Source of the DNA: Colocasia esculenta
Lineage: Eukaryota > Streptophyta > Magnoliopsida > Alismatales > Araceae
Length of the DNA: 64,000 bases
Reading direction: 5' to 3'
NCBI GenBank assembly: GCA_014218235.1
Contig: CM024753.1
Location: forward strand, 9,047,146-9,111,145
Part shown: piece by piece, positions 54,351-64,000 of the stretch
Position numbering within the stretch: position 1 is the stretch's first letter
How the letters are laid out: every line of letters starts with the position of its first letter
Program-made: the position numbers and the translations under genes
The notes under the pieces: model-generated
Told to the model about the DNA's origin: nothing
Database searches by the model: none
The model's input: only the letters and a program-made list of their open reading frames with translations

Positions 54351-55004
54351 ATGTATGCCATGCTATGTACAAGGCCTGATGTGGCATTTGCTCTAAGTGT
54401 TACGAGCAGATATCAGGCAAATCCAGGTGAAACACACTGGATGGCAGTGAAATGTATCCTTAAGTACTTGAGAAGGACTAAGGATATATTTCTGGTTTAT
54501 GGAGGAGGGGACTTGAAACTTCGGGCATATACTGACTCGAGTTTCCAGTCAGATCCAGATGATAGCAAGTCTACATCTGGGTTTGTGTTCACTTTGAACG
54601 GGGGTGCAGTGAGCTGGAAGAGTTCCAAGCAAGAAACCACTGCAGACTCGACGACAGAAGCTGAGTACATTGCTGCAGCTGAAGCCGCCAAGGAGGCAGT
54701 GTGGATGAAGAAGTTCATCACCGACCTTGGTGTGGTGCCAGGTGACTCTGATCCAATCCCATTGCTGTGTGACAACAATGGGGCCATTGCGCAAGCGAAA
54801 GAGCCGCGGTCTCATCAGAAGTCGAAGCACATTCTGAGGCGATTTCACCTGATCAGGGAGATAATCACTAGAGGAGATGTACTGGTGGAAAGAGTTCCTT
54901 CAGTCGACAACATTGCAGATCCATTGACGAAGCCTCTGTCTCAAATTGTGTTTGAGCGCCACCTAGAGTCTATGGGTTTAAGACATAAAGGTGATTGGCT
55001 TTAG
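54351..55004 (+). CDS. Copia RT end and RNase H (after frameshift)
   Basis: Continues the polyprotein in a shifted frame: MYAMLCTRPDVAFALS, LRAYTDSSFQSDPDDSKSTS, STTEAEYIAAAEAAKEAVWM and LLCDNNGAIAQAKEP, the copia RNase H with its catalytic Asp/Glu residues. Ends 14 bp before the 3' LTR, beside the polypurine tract. Only one base separates this frame from the upstream one, so the element is close to intact apart from this break. Confidence 0.92.
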   Translation: MYAMLCTRPDVAFALSVTSRYQANPGETHWMAVKCILKYLRRTKDIFLVYGGGDLKLRAYTDSSFQSDPDDSKSTSGFVFTLNGGAVSWKSSKQETTADSTTEAEYIAAAEAAKEAVWMKKFITDLGVVPGDSDPIPLLCDNNGAIAQAKEPRSHQKSKHILRRFHLIREIITRGDVLVERVPSVDNIADPLTKPLSQIVFERHLESMGLRHKGDWL

Positions 55005-55018
55005 TCCAAGTGGGAGAT

Positions 55019-56514
55019 TGTTAGTTATGGGTGTCCTCAAGCCAATCATAACTTGTACAATCTTGTTCTTTGATAATAATAATAAGGCTTTTATATTCAT
55101 TATGTGTAATTCGTTTATCGTTTCATTATGAAGTCCATGAATATGCGCAATGGATATTAATTATGATGAGATCATAACAATGAGATTAATATCCTTTAAA
55201 CGTATATTCTTAATTGTTCCTAGTCGGAGGATATTCGAGAAGGACATCGGATATCCGGTTAGACTAGTACAGGTTGCACCTGCTCATATGATGAGGGTGA
55301 CTGGTCTCATAGTCACTTGTGTGGAGACACTAAGGTGAATCTGTAGGTGCTCATTGGAGAATGAGTTCACTGAACTGATCCGTTATGAATCGCTGGATGG
55401 TAATGTTACCTAACTGTCAACCAGCTAGATTCATTGTCACAGTGGCGTGATTGGTCCTTAGACCTGAGACACCAAGGACACCTTGTTGGTGGACTTCTGG
55501 GTTTTGACCTTGACTTATAGATCTCTAGCCATGAGGTCTTAATCAGTTAAGTGTTCGGATCTAGCGGAATACCTTCGAAGGTGATTGTGTGGTCAATATG
55601 GGATCGCTCGCTCTCGGTAATAGGAGAGTGAATGCTCTAGGAAGGATGCCTGATAGTCCCTGGCCAGGGCAAGACTACTTATCAGAAAAGGAGTTTTCTG
55701 ATATAGTTATGCGGCATCTAAACCAAGTGAGTGTGCAATTAGGGTTTGACAGTTGACCATACCCTAAGTGCACTCGGGAGCATTGTACGAGCGAAGGATT
55801 ATAGTCACGTGGTAACTGATGATACAAAAGGTTCCTTGAATGGGTTGCTGAACCCCAATGCTTTCCAGGATCAAGTGGTGTTGCTTGGCACCCAACTTGA
55901 TTGGAAGCCCGGTCAATTATCGTGAGACGATAATTGATTGTGTAATTAATTAATATGAGATGTTAATTAATTACCATAAGTCAATAAAGAGTTATTGAGC
56001 TTAATGGGCTGAAAACTGGACTAGCAGTTGGGCCTAGAGGGTCACACGCATAAGAGTTCCGAGCAGACTGGGCAAGGTGTTCTTTATAGACAATGACTGG
56101 GTTTTTGTGAAAAACCGCGGTGTCTATAAATATACGCTGAGAGTTAAACCCTGGGCCAAGCTCCAGGCTTAACCCTGGCCGCCCCCCTCCTCTCTCTCTC
56201 CCAGGGCGCCCCACCCTCTCTCTCCTCTCTCTGGCACATGGTGGAGCTGAGATCTGGGAGACGCGTGGAGAACGAGGAGATCCCGTCTGCGTCCGGAGCT
56301 CGCGTGGATACGTCTAGAGGCCGGACACTTGAACGGCTTGAAGCACCGGCGCCTCCTGCGCCACCTCCTCCCCGGATACGGGAGTTTCGCAACCCCGCAA
56401 AGGTAAAGATGAGATCTCCCTGTGCGGGTTCACGTTTTAGTTCGATTCCGACGGCCGGCAACGATATCTACCTGGGGATTCGCGTTTCCGCTGCGCTCTA
56501 GTCGAAACCTAACA
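55019..56514 (+). repeat. Copia 3' LTR (1496 bp)
   Basis: Differs from the 5' LTR at about 18 sites by my reading, roughly two thirds of them one- or two-base indels in short runs. Ends GAAACCTAACA, then TSD CTCCC. Confidence 0.95.
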
Positions 56515-56519
56515 CTCCC

Positions 56520-57159
56520 CCAGTCCTGTAGAGTCGTCTAGTTTAGGAGAGTCTAGGGTAGGTGAGTCTAGAGTAGATAGGCCTAGGATAGAGAGTCAGG
56601 TCAGCCCGCCATCCGCCAATTCCAAGCACCGTCCTAGGAAGCAGCGGGAAAAGCTATTCCCGGAGATATCTTCAAGAGCTAGCTCGGCGGTGTCAAGCGC
56701 TGCTATTGATAGAGGAGTTCACGAGAGAAGCGCTGGTGTTCGAAGAGGTGTTTGAGCAGGATGGGGTGTTCATAGACGACGGGTTTGGTGTCTACGAATA
56801 ATGAATGATGAGGACCCAGTCGATGAAGAGGATAGCGAAGTAGATGACGCTGCTGAAAAATATGCCAGTGGAGTAAGAAGGTTCGACGAGCCTACAACGG
56901 CAGTGGATGAATCTACTAAGGAAGTCAACCTTGGAACAGAAGAAGATCCCAGGATTGTGATTATCTCAGCAAACCTCCCTCCTGATGAAGAAGAGGAACT
57001 GGTGCAAATCCTGAGGGAGTACAAGGATACATTGTCTGGTCTTACGAGGACATGCCCGGTCTGAACCCCTCACTAGTGGAGCACCGACTGGTACTGAAAG
57101 AAGGGGCAAAGGCAATCAAGCAGAAACTCTGAAGGTTCCACCCAATCACAGCCCTGAAG
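56520..57159 (+). pseudogene. Tat pol N-terminal spacer
   Basis: Resumes the Tat element after the copia. Acidic frame (56801-57064) with VDEEDSEVDDAAEK and IISANLPPDEEEELVQILRE then YKDTLS, the conserved linker just before Tat RT. A frame change and a stop near 57060-57130 separate it from RT. Confidence 0.75.
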
Positions 57160-58005
57160 ATGAAGGACGAAGTAGATAAACTCCATAAGGCTAGATTCAT
57201 CAGGGTAGTGCTTTATCCGAACTGGGTGGCCAATATAGTCCCTGTCATGAAGAAAGACGGCAAAGTCAAAATCTGCATCGACTTCAAAGATTTGAATAAG
57301 GCATGTCCGAAAGACGACTTCCCGCTTCCTCATCTTGATGTGCTAATCGATAATACTGCTGGGTATGAGACCCTCTCATTCATGGATGGGTATTCAGGAT
57401 ACAACCAGATCCGTCTATCTCCTGAAGATCAAGAAAAAACATCCTTCACCACGCCCTGGGGAACTTACTGCTATGTAGTCATGCCGTTTGGGTTGAAGAA
57501 TGCCGACGCTACTTATCAGAGGGCGATGATGGCCATCTTCCACGATATGATGCACGTTTATGTAGAGGTATACGTGGATGACATCTTGGTGAAGTCAAGA
57601 ACCAGGAGAGAACACCCCGAAATCCTAGCCAAGGTGTTGCAGAGGTCGAGAGAATATCAGCTGAGAATGAATCCGAAAAAATGCGTGTTCGGGGTCTCAT
57701 CAGGAAAGCTGTTAGGTTTCATAGTCAGCAAGCGGGGCATTGAGATCGATCCAAACAAGGCTAAGGCAATAGCAGAGATGCCGCCTCCAAAGAACATCGC
57801 ACAATTAAGAGGGCTAATCGGGCGTTTGCAATTCATCAGAAGATTCATCTCCCAGCATTCGCAAAGATGTCACCCATTTTATGATCTCTTGAAAGGAGGG
57901 GCAAAATTCGAATGGAATGACAAATGCCAAGCAGCCTTCGATGAGCTGAAAAGTTATCTCATGAATCCCCCAGTCTTACAGCCTCCTGTACCCGAAAGCC
58001 ACTAA
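57160..58005 (+). pseudogene. Tat reverse transcriptase
   Basis: RT of Ty3 type: NWVANIVPVMKKDGKVKICI, DFKDLNKACPKDDFPLPHLD, FMDGYSGYNQI, TTPWGTYCYVVMPFGLKNAD and the catalytic YVDDILVKS at about 57571, then LGFIVSKRGIEIDPNKAKAI and the start of RNase H (AAFDELKSYL). 281 codons open with all RT blocks present. The frame breaks at 58005 inside the RNase H entry. Confidence 0.9.
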
Positions 58006-58310
58006 TCCTATATCTCTCAATCATTGAGGACTCCCTAGGAGCTATCCTGGCACAACATGACGAGTCTGGGAAAGAAAGGGCAGCGTATTACCTCTCTAGG
58101 CTCTTCAACACCGCTGAATCCAAGTTCACCACCGCGGACAAAACTTGTGCCGCACTCGTGTGGGTAGTCCAAAAGCTCAAGCACTACTTCCTAGCCCACG
58201 AGGTCAAGCTGATCTCAAGGATGGATCCGCTCCGTTATCTGCTTGAAAAGCCGTCCTTTTTTATCGGCTGGCACACTGGCAAAGTTTCCTATCCCAGTTT
58301 GACATATCCT
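58006..58310 (+). pseudogene. Tat first RNase H remnant
   Basis: Frames encode EDSLGAILAQHDESGKERAA, YYLSRLFNTAESKFTTADKT and ALVWVVQKLKHYFLAHEVKL, the usual Ty3 RNase H, with frame changes. Confidence 0.78.
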
Positions 58311-58312
58311 TT

Positions 58313-58933
58313 GTGGTCCAAAAGGCCATCAAGGGGTATGCCATCGCTGAGCATCTAGCCCATCTACCACTCCCTCACAGTGACTCCCTCCGAGAGGAAT
58401 TCCCCGATGAGGAACTCTCAGTCATAATCAAAGACCCCTTCTGGTCCCTTCATTTCGATGGTGCGCTCAACTCTCAGAGACGGGGCATTGGAGCCGTGCT
58501 GCTTACACCGGAAGGTATTACCATCCCCTTTGCATATCAACTCACCTTCCCCGCTACCAACAATATGTCAGAGTATGAGGCTCTCCTTGCTGGTCTCAAG
58601 CATGCTTATCTGCTGGGGGCATCGCACCTCAGAATTATAGGAGACTCTCAGCTCGTCCTGCGGCAGGTGCTCTCAACTTACCGCACTCGTGACCCGAAGC
58701 TCAAGCCATATCAAGACCTGGTCACGCTGTTGGCGAGGCAGTTCCGTAAGCTCATCTACATCCACACTCCTCGTTCCCAAAACATCCTGGCCGACGCTCT
58801 GGCGTCGCTAGCCTCATCCCTATCCTTCCCTCTGAGTCACCGGACTGAGACAATCATCGTCCAGCGTCTCGATGTTCCATCTACCCAGGACCCTTGTTTA
58901 GCGACCTTAGGCAACCTTAGAAGAAAGGGCTAG
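58313..58933 (+). pseudogene. Tat second (archaeal-type) RNase H
   Basis: WSLHFDGALNSQRRGIGAVL, NNMSEYEALLAGLKHAYLLG and LRIIGDSQLVLRQV carry the D-E-D catalytic series of the additional RNase H that plant Tat elements acquired. About 200 codons open. Followed 20 bp later by the integrase frame. Confidence 0.87.
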
Positions 58934-58954
58934 GAAAGAGGAGCGCAGCAAGTC

Positions 58955-59515
58955 ATGTTAACTGAGCTCGAGGAGATCCTGAATGAAGAGGAGCTGCCAT
59001 GGTACTTTGAGATAGAGCAGTACTGCAGGGATGAAACATATCCTGAAGGGGCAAGTGGAGAAGACCGCAGGGCCATCAGGAGAGCCGCCTTAAGGTACAC
59101 AGTTGTCGGAGAAATTCTGTACAGGAGAGCCCTTAATGGAGTTCTTTTAAGGTGCCTTACCGATGACGAAGCTCGGAGAGTGGTGGAAGAGGCCCACGCT
59201 AGTGAATGCGGGGGGCACGTCAACAGTCAGATGCTAGCAAAGAAGATCATTAGGCAGGGCTATTACTGGCCAACCCTAGAGGAAGACTGTACCATCTACG
59301 TCCGTAGATGTGTCAAGTGTCAACTCCATGCCGATAAAATCCATGCCCCTTCCTCCTCATTACACCCACTCCCCCACCATGGCCATTTTCCATGTGGGCT
59401 TTCGACATTGTCGTCCTCTCGGTGATTCTAATGCTCAAACCAAACAAAAGTCGTTTATCCTAACTGCAACTGAGTATTACACCAAGTGGGCGGAAGCTGA
59501 AGCTGTAACGTCGCG
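58955..59515 (+). pseudogene. Tat integrase, truncated
   Basis: LRYTVVGEILYRRALNGVLL, then HASECGGHVNSQMLAKKIIR and GYYWPTLEEDCTIYVRRCVK with CQLHADKIH form the H-H-C-C zinc domain of Ty3 integrase. After a shift near 59400, FILTATEYYTKWAEAEAV begins the catalytic core (a Thr-Glu stands where the first Asp is expected; frames are mixed) and is cut by the Tekay LTR. Confidence 0.85.
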
Positions 59516-61765
59516 TGCCTTTCGGATCCATGCGGATCATGTGTGTGTTGGTTGTGTAGGCCGTGGTAAGGCCAATGTGAGCTAGTTGTGTGGAATGTGT
59601 GATGTGAATGCGTGGCTTGAGCAGGTAAAGTGCAGGGTTGGTTCTGGAATGAAACAGAACCTGCTGCAGTTAAGTTGGAGTTGGCGGCCAGGTATGTGGT
59701 CGTTTACTGCATGATCTTGGCGGCAGTATCTGTGGACGCTAAGGGTGGCGGTTGTTGTTGGCGGCATAGGGGTTGACGCCAACCTGTGAATGATGCAGGT
59801 TATAGGCTCACCCGAGGGCAGGTTTCTTACCTGGTCCTTTTCCCCTCTCGCCCCAGCTTCGCGCCCCGGTGTTTCTGAAGCTTCTAACAAGTTCCGAGGA
59901 GTGGTTGGACGATCGTAGAACGCGTGGCGTCGCCGAATTACGCAAGGAAACGTCGCGGCGTGGTGCAATTCCCGTGGGAGCTCGCGGAGGGCTCGGCGTG
60001 AACCGGGAGATTGCGGGAAGTTCTAGCGCGTTCTGAGGTAGGGGACGAACCCATTTAACTCCGTAGAAACATTAAAACACATCATAACCACCTGAACCGG
60101 CATGATAATGCATGTTTGGATAAAGTTGCACCATAGGGGGATAATGGGTGGTTTGAGTAGTTTAATGTACGAAGTATGTTGTAATGGGTTGCATTGGGTT
60201 CTGGCATGCTGAAAGAACTGCATTTGCATGTTTTTTCCATAGTTAGAATGGTTAGAAAGCCCGCAGAGCCGGATTAGGGTTTCTGCAGGGTTTATGGCCG
60301 GAGAACTTGGCGTCAACATCGTTTGTCGCCAAGCTCCTCAGCCAGGAAGTAAACGACCAGATCCATTGCCGTTGACTTCTTGTAAGCGGCAGTCGATGTT
60401 GCCGCCTACTGGTTATGAACAAGAATAGTTAATTATGGTATTTTATCGATAATGCATGTGTGTTGGTACATGAGGTGCACTAAGTGCACATGGTTCATGT
60501 GTTTAGCATACAAGGTATGCTATTAGTTACTTACTTTCGTGACTGAGCGTTGTTTACGCGAGTTCAGTTGGCTTCACGAGTAGTGGACCATGGTTACTTG
60601 TGGTTTACCTGAGGTTTCACGTGGTTTGTGTGTGACGTGCACGTGGTTCTGTGTACGTGGCGAGTAGTACGACGCCTACCGTGGTTACCTCTCCAGTTGG
60701 GTGCCCCAGGTTCTTTGTGAGCCAGGCTGTTAGCTCGGGGCTTTGTCCCGGTACTTGTGCTGTACCGTCGAGGTCTGTGTCGTCTGACCTAGACACCCTC
60801 ACTCTTGTGTTTGAGTAGCACGTCCGGCTGAGGGAAAGACGACAGTGGGACAGTGACACTTGTGTTTGTCTTTAGTCACTTGTAGCGCGCTCGTAGTTGG
60901 GATACGGACACCAGTAGTCGACACTGGTCCCCAGCTAGTCCTTTTCCAGTGCCTCACTCTAGAGAGCCCGGGCCAGGGTCTCCTGAGGTGTCAGGCATGG
61001 GCCTGTGACCGTGTGGTTCGCAGGTGGTGGTGTTTAGTTGGTCTCCACAGTTGCTTGACTTTTTCACGTGGAGCGGCAGTTGGACCTTTCGTCCGTGGCT
61101 GCGAGACTGAGAGGTTTACCTGTGTTAGTTTGTCCGAGTTAGTTTCTGGTGTCGCGAACCAGTTCACGTGACTCGTGTTGGCTGTCTCTACTTTAGCTTG
61201 TACACCTGTACTGGTTTGCCGTTTAATTATTAAAGTTGTTTCTCGTAGTCGGCAGACGGTGAGTACTTTTACAGCTTTAATATCCTGTTTAGATGTTCTA
61301 AAAATTGTTGGTATTGTTTACTGCTTTCGTACCTGTGGTTTTGGTTTGCTCGGTGTTGGGGGAGTTCCCTACTGAGCCAGTGACTAGCGAGGCTCACCCA
61401 TACCCCCACAGGTGAGAGCGAGGAGGACGTTCTCGACCGTCGTCCAGTTCAGAGCCGCGCCGTAGCGGTGGAGGGTCAGTACCTCCAGCGTATAGTAGCA
61501 GCTCCCAGTGTAGTGTAGTTAGATAGTTGTTTATTTTCTTCAGTTGTACCTCGGGGTATGCCCCAGGATCTTGTTACTCTTGTTTAGTTTATGAAATTTG
61601 GCTATGTAATCTTGTGATATATATATATAAAAATGTGGTGTGTTCCTTTGTGTTTACACGGACTGTGTTTGGTTTCTCTTGCGAGGCTACGGCCCGTTCG
61701 CGGGAGGCGGATCCTTATAAAACTTGTTATCGATTTAACGGGCTTAAGTAAGGTGTTCCGTCACA
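59516..61765 (+). repeat. Tekay-type 5' LTR (2250 bp)
   Basis: TGCCTTTCGGATCC...GTTCCGTCACA. Shares blocks with the minus-strand LTR at 37661-40738. Contains its own short inverted repeats (for example CTTGGCG/CGCCAAG at about 30307-equivalent position 60307-60334). GC-rich frames here are not genes. Confidence 0.75.
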
Positions 61766-61766
61766 G

Positions 61767-61778
61767 TTGTATCAGAGC
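61767..61778 (+). other. Tekay primer-binding site
   Basis: TTGTATCAGAGC directly after the LTR; one base off the initiator tRNA-Met complement TGGTATCAGAGC. Confidence 0.8.
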
Positions 61779-61914
61779 AAGGTCCGTGTTAATATAAGAA
61801 TTAGAAAGATACATAGCCTTATTTCGGTCTTTGTATACTGCTGGTAGGGACCCTGGTTTTGATAATTGTTTTTTGATTTTGTTTGGTGTTTTGCTTATGT
61901 AGAAATTTCTGGAA

Positions 61915-63080
61915 TGGCTGATAGAAGAGATGGGGGTGGGGAGGAGATGATCCTGAGGAAAGTACCCAGCGTATGATAGAAAGAATCTGGGAAAGCCTCA
62001 CAGATATTCGAGCAAGGATGGATCAGTAGGCGTCGGTACCACCGGCTGCAGTGCCACCTGGGATGGAGAGACTGTACCTGTAGCTCCAGTTCCCCGAGAG
62101 TGGAGGTACCTTTGCAGCACCTGTGCCACCACCACCACCAGTGTTGATAGCCGAAGAACCCGTGATGCAGGTGGAGAAGTTTCTGAGATTGCAGCCACCT
62201 ATTATTCAGAGGGCCGAATCCAATACAGCTGAGCACTGGGTTCATGAAATGAGAGGGTCTTTGTAACTATGAGGTGTCCGGCAGCAGATAGAGTTGTGTT
62301 ACTGCTTATCAGTTGAGGGGCTTTGCCTTGGAATGGTGGCGACTGAGATGCAGACCACCTTTGCAGGTAGGACAGAAAGGGTAATTACATGGTCGGAATT
62401 TCTTGATGTATTTAACGATACATTCTTTCCTATTCAAGTACAACAAGTGAAAAGAGAGCAATTCGGACTCTTCAGCAAGGTAATTCCTCGTTTTGGAATA
62501 CCAGATGAGATTATGGCACTTAGCCGTTATGCGCCATATGTGGTTTTAGATAATAATATGATGGTGAGTATTTCATCAGAGGCTTGAGAGTGGAATTGCA
62601 GGATGCGATGTACCTCTCATGTGCAAGACAGTGTGGAAGAGGCAGCTAGAGAGCAGCTACACTGGAGAGGTCTATCCGGACTCGTCAGGTGGGTGAGTCA
62701 GGCTCAGGTAGTTTCCGACTACCGCAGCAGTCAGTGGGTGCAAGTAAAGTAAAGCACCAGCAGGACCTTCTTCATCGGGTTTGGTAAATGGGTCAGAAAT
62801 TAAGCAGGCATTTAAAGGCAAAGGAAGAGGATGGGGAGGTCGTTCGCAGTTTCAGCAGGGCCGAGGTAACCTGAGGTGGAGGAGTCGCAGCAGAGTACTG
62901 CTAGGCAGCCTGTTACTCCACCGGATATAGATGTTATAATTGTAATCAGCCGGGACATTTGATCAGCAATTGTCCCTATCCGAGAGAGTATGGTTATGGA
63001 GAGGTGTGCAGCAGCAGCAGCCTCAGCAAGTTTCAGCAGCCACAGTTTGGTCGTGGCAGAGGAGCACCGCAGCAGTGAGG
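61915..63080 (+). pseudogene. Tekay Gag remnant with zinc knuckle
   Basis: Frames encode QVEKFLRLQPPIIQRAESNT and AEHWVHEMRG, then VITWSEFLDVFNDTFFPIQV, pieces of the Gag domain. The knuckle CYNCNQPGHLISNCPYP lies at about 62931. Reading frame is broken many times. Confidence 0.78.
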
Positions 63081-63084
63081 TAGA

Positions 63085-64000
63085 GGCCGGGTTATGGCTA
63101 TCACCCGAGCCCAGGCGGAGGCATCGAATATGATAGAAGGTACTTACCTCTTTATGAATATCAGCAAGAGTTTTATTTGATTCGGTTGCCTCTCATTCTT
63201 TTATTTCCGAAGAATTTCTGGATTGTATAGATCCTTTAGAAGAGAAGTCTTGTGAGTTAGTAGTGGAGGTTCCTTCAGGTGAGTTTTTGCTCACTTCGAG
63301 CTATATAGATGAAGCTCCTGTATGGTTGAAGGGAACCAAATGCCAGGTCGGTTGTATGCCGTGCAGTTATCAGATTATGATATTATTTTGGGTATGGAAT
63401 GGCTTGAAAGTATGGAGCAATGTTAGATTGCAGAAAGAAAAGGATCAGATTTTGTCATCCTAATGGTGCGGTATTTGAATATCAAGGTATGCCTTTTATA
63501 CCTTCTAAATTCAATTTCTGCAATTAAAGCTAGAAAGTGATAATGCTGGGGTGTGTGGCTTATTTAGCCGCGGTGAGTCTGGTAGAAGCTAGTCAGCCAG
63601 TGGAAGCAGTTCCCGTGGTTAGGGAATTTGCTGATGTTTTTCCTGAGGATTTGCCTAGTTTAGCTCCACATAGAGAGGTGGACTTTACCATTGAGTTGGG
63701 CCAGGTACCATGCCGATTTCTAAAGCTCCATATCGGATGGCACCAGCAGAACTTAAAGAATTAAAAAAGCAGTAGAAGAGTTGTTGCAGAAAGGGTTATT
63801 AGACCGAGTCATTCCCCGTGGGGAGCGCCGGTGTTATTTGTGAAAAAAAAGATGGAAGTTTTCGGATGTGATTGATTATAGAAAATGAATGATGTGACCA
63901 TCAAGAATAAGTACCCGTTGCCGAGAATAGATGATTGTTTGACCAATTGCAATCAGCAAAAGTGTTTTCTAAAATCGATTTAAGGTCCGGGTACCATCAA
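63085..64000 (+). pseudogene. Tekay protease and reverse transcriptase remnant
   Basis: Protease-like DYDIILGMEWLE (about 63370) precedes EFADVFPEDLPSLAPHREVD then FTIELG (63600-63700), the entry to chromovirus RT. Later frames give DVIDYRK, IKNKYPLPRIDD and SKIDLRSGYH-equivalent pieces up to the window end. Several shifts and stops. Confidence 0.78.

Larger units (their letters stand above)
47442..56514 (+). mobile_element. Ty1/copia retrotransposon, nearly intact, TSD CTCCC
   Basis: 5' LTR 47442-48933, 3' LTR 55019-56514, both TGTTAGTTAT...CA and about 99% alike. A perfect CTCCC duplication is at 47437-47441 and 56515-56519. Primer-binding site TGGTATCAGAGC follows the 5' LTR, and polypurine AAGTGGGAGA precedes the 3' LTR. 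The 2.1 kb leader precedes a single gag-pol frame interrupted once. High LTR identity implies recent insertion into the Tat element. Confidence 0.95.
40743..59515 (+). mobile_element. Ty3/gypsy Tat-lineage retrotransposon, split by copia insertion, 3' part beyond a second insertion
   Basis: 5' LTR starts TGTAGACACCCATTTCTG at 40743. Coding order is gag (43299 on), zinc motif, protease (DTGAS), G-patch, RT, RNase H, a second RNase H, and integrase. An additional archaeal-type RNase H between the normal RNase H and integrase is diagnostic of the Tat lineage. A copia element sits at 47442-56514. Integrase stops at about 59515 where a Tekay-type LTR begins. Several frameshifts show it is inactive. 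Confidence 0.82.
59516..64000 (+). mobile_element. Tekay/Del-type Ty3/gypsy element (right end beyond window)
   Basis: 5' LTR 59516-61765, primer-binding site, then gag and pol remnants to the window edge. The RT entry (DVFPEDLPSLAPHREVDF; SKAPYRMAPAELKELK-like) is of Tekay/Del chromovirus type. Interrupts the Tat integrase. Multiple stops and shifts indicate an old copy. Confidence 0.8.

Noticed and set aside
59516..64000. Endogenous pararetrovirus
   Set aside because: LTR, tRNA-Met primer site and chromovirus-type RT entry show a Ty3/gypsy retrotransposon; no movement-protein or coat motifs.
1..64000. tRNA, rRNA or snoRNA genes
   Set aside because: None recognised by eye; tRNA-complementary sequences present are retrotransposon primer-binding sites only.

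Overview
This is plant nuclear DNA, almost certainly from an angiosperm with a repeat-rich genome. It holds one spliced, intron-rich host gene and is otherwise packed with plant transposon types: L1-type LINE, hAT, MITEs, TRIM, Ty1/copia, and Ty3/gypsy of the Tat and Tekay/Del kinds. I see no bacterial or organellar content and cannot name the species.

Region 1 (1-10551, minus strand) is a host gene. Eleven exons with GT-AG borders and consistent phases can be traced. Nine and a half of them encode (S)-ureidoglycine aminohydrolase (UGLYAH), the bicupin enzyme of ureide/allantoin breakdown. The N-terminus is unusual. Instead of a signal peptide, the upstream exon is joined in frame to a Myb/SANT-like DNA-binding domain. 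The copy also has a one-base deletion and a change at a probable metal ligand. The last exon would lie left of base 1. Its introns carry a degenerate TRIM and a 3.8 kb chimeric LINE insertion with a 15 bp target-site duplication.

Region 2 (10.6-25.2 kb) is a field of DNA transposons: a decayed autonomous hAT (about 12737-17606), several hAT-type MITEs with 8 bp target duplications, a 1 kb element containing a long fold-back, microsatellites and C-rich minisatellites. A CpG-rich stretch at 21.85-22.40 kb may be the 5' end of another minus-strand gene.

Region 3 (25.2-40.7 kb) is LTR debris: a 2.7 kb solo LTR holding a nested 3.9 kb solo LTR (both with perfect 5 bp duplications), another large solo LTR, and a minus-strand Tekay-like LTR with its primer-binding site.

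Region 4 (40.7-64 kb) is a Tat-lineage Ty3/gypsy element (gag, protease, G-patch, RT, two RNase H regions, integrase). It is split by a nearly intact, young Ty1/copia element (47442-56514, TSD CTCCC) and interrupted on the right by a Tekay-type element that runs off the window.

The most interesting signals are four successive stem-loops in the copia 5' leader that share an invariant 19-nt apex but have different, compensating stems; the Myb/SANT-UGLYAH fusion; and arrays of short GCGAC...GTCGC inverted repeats recurring in the LTRs of several unrelated gypsy families.
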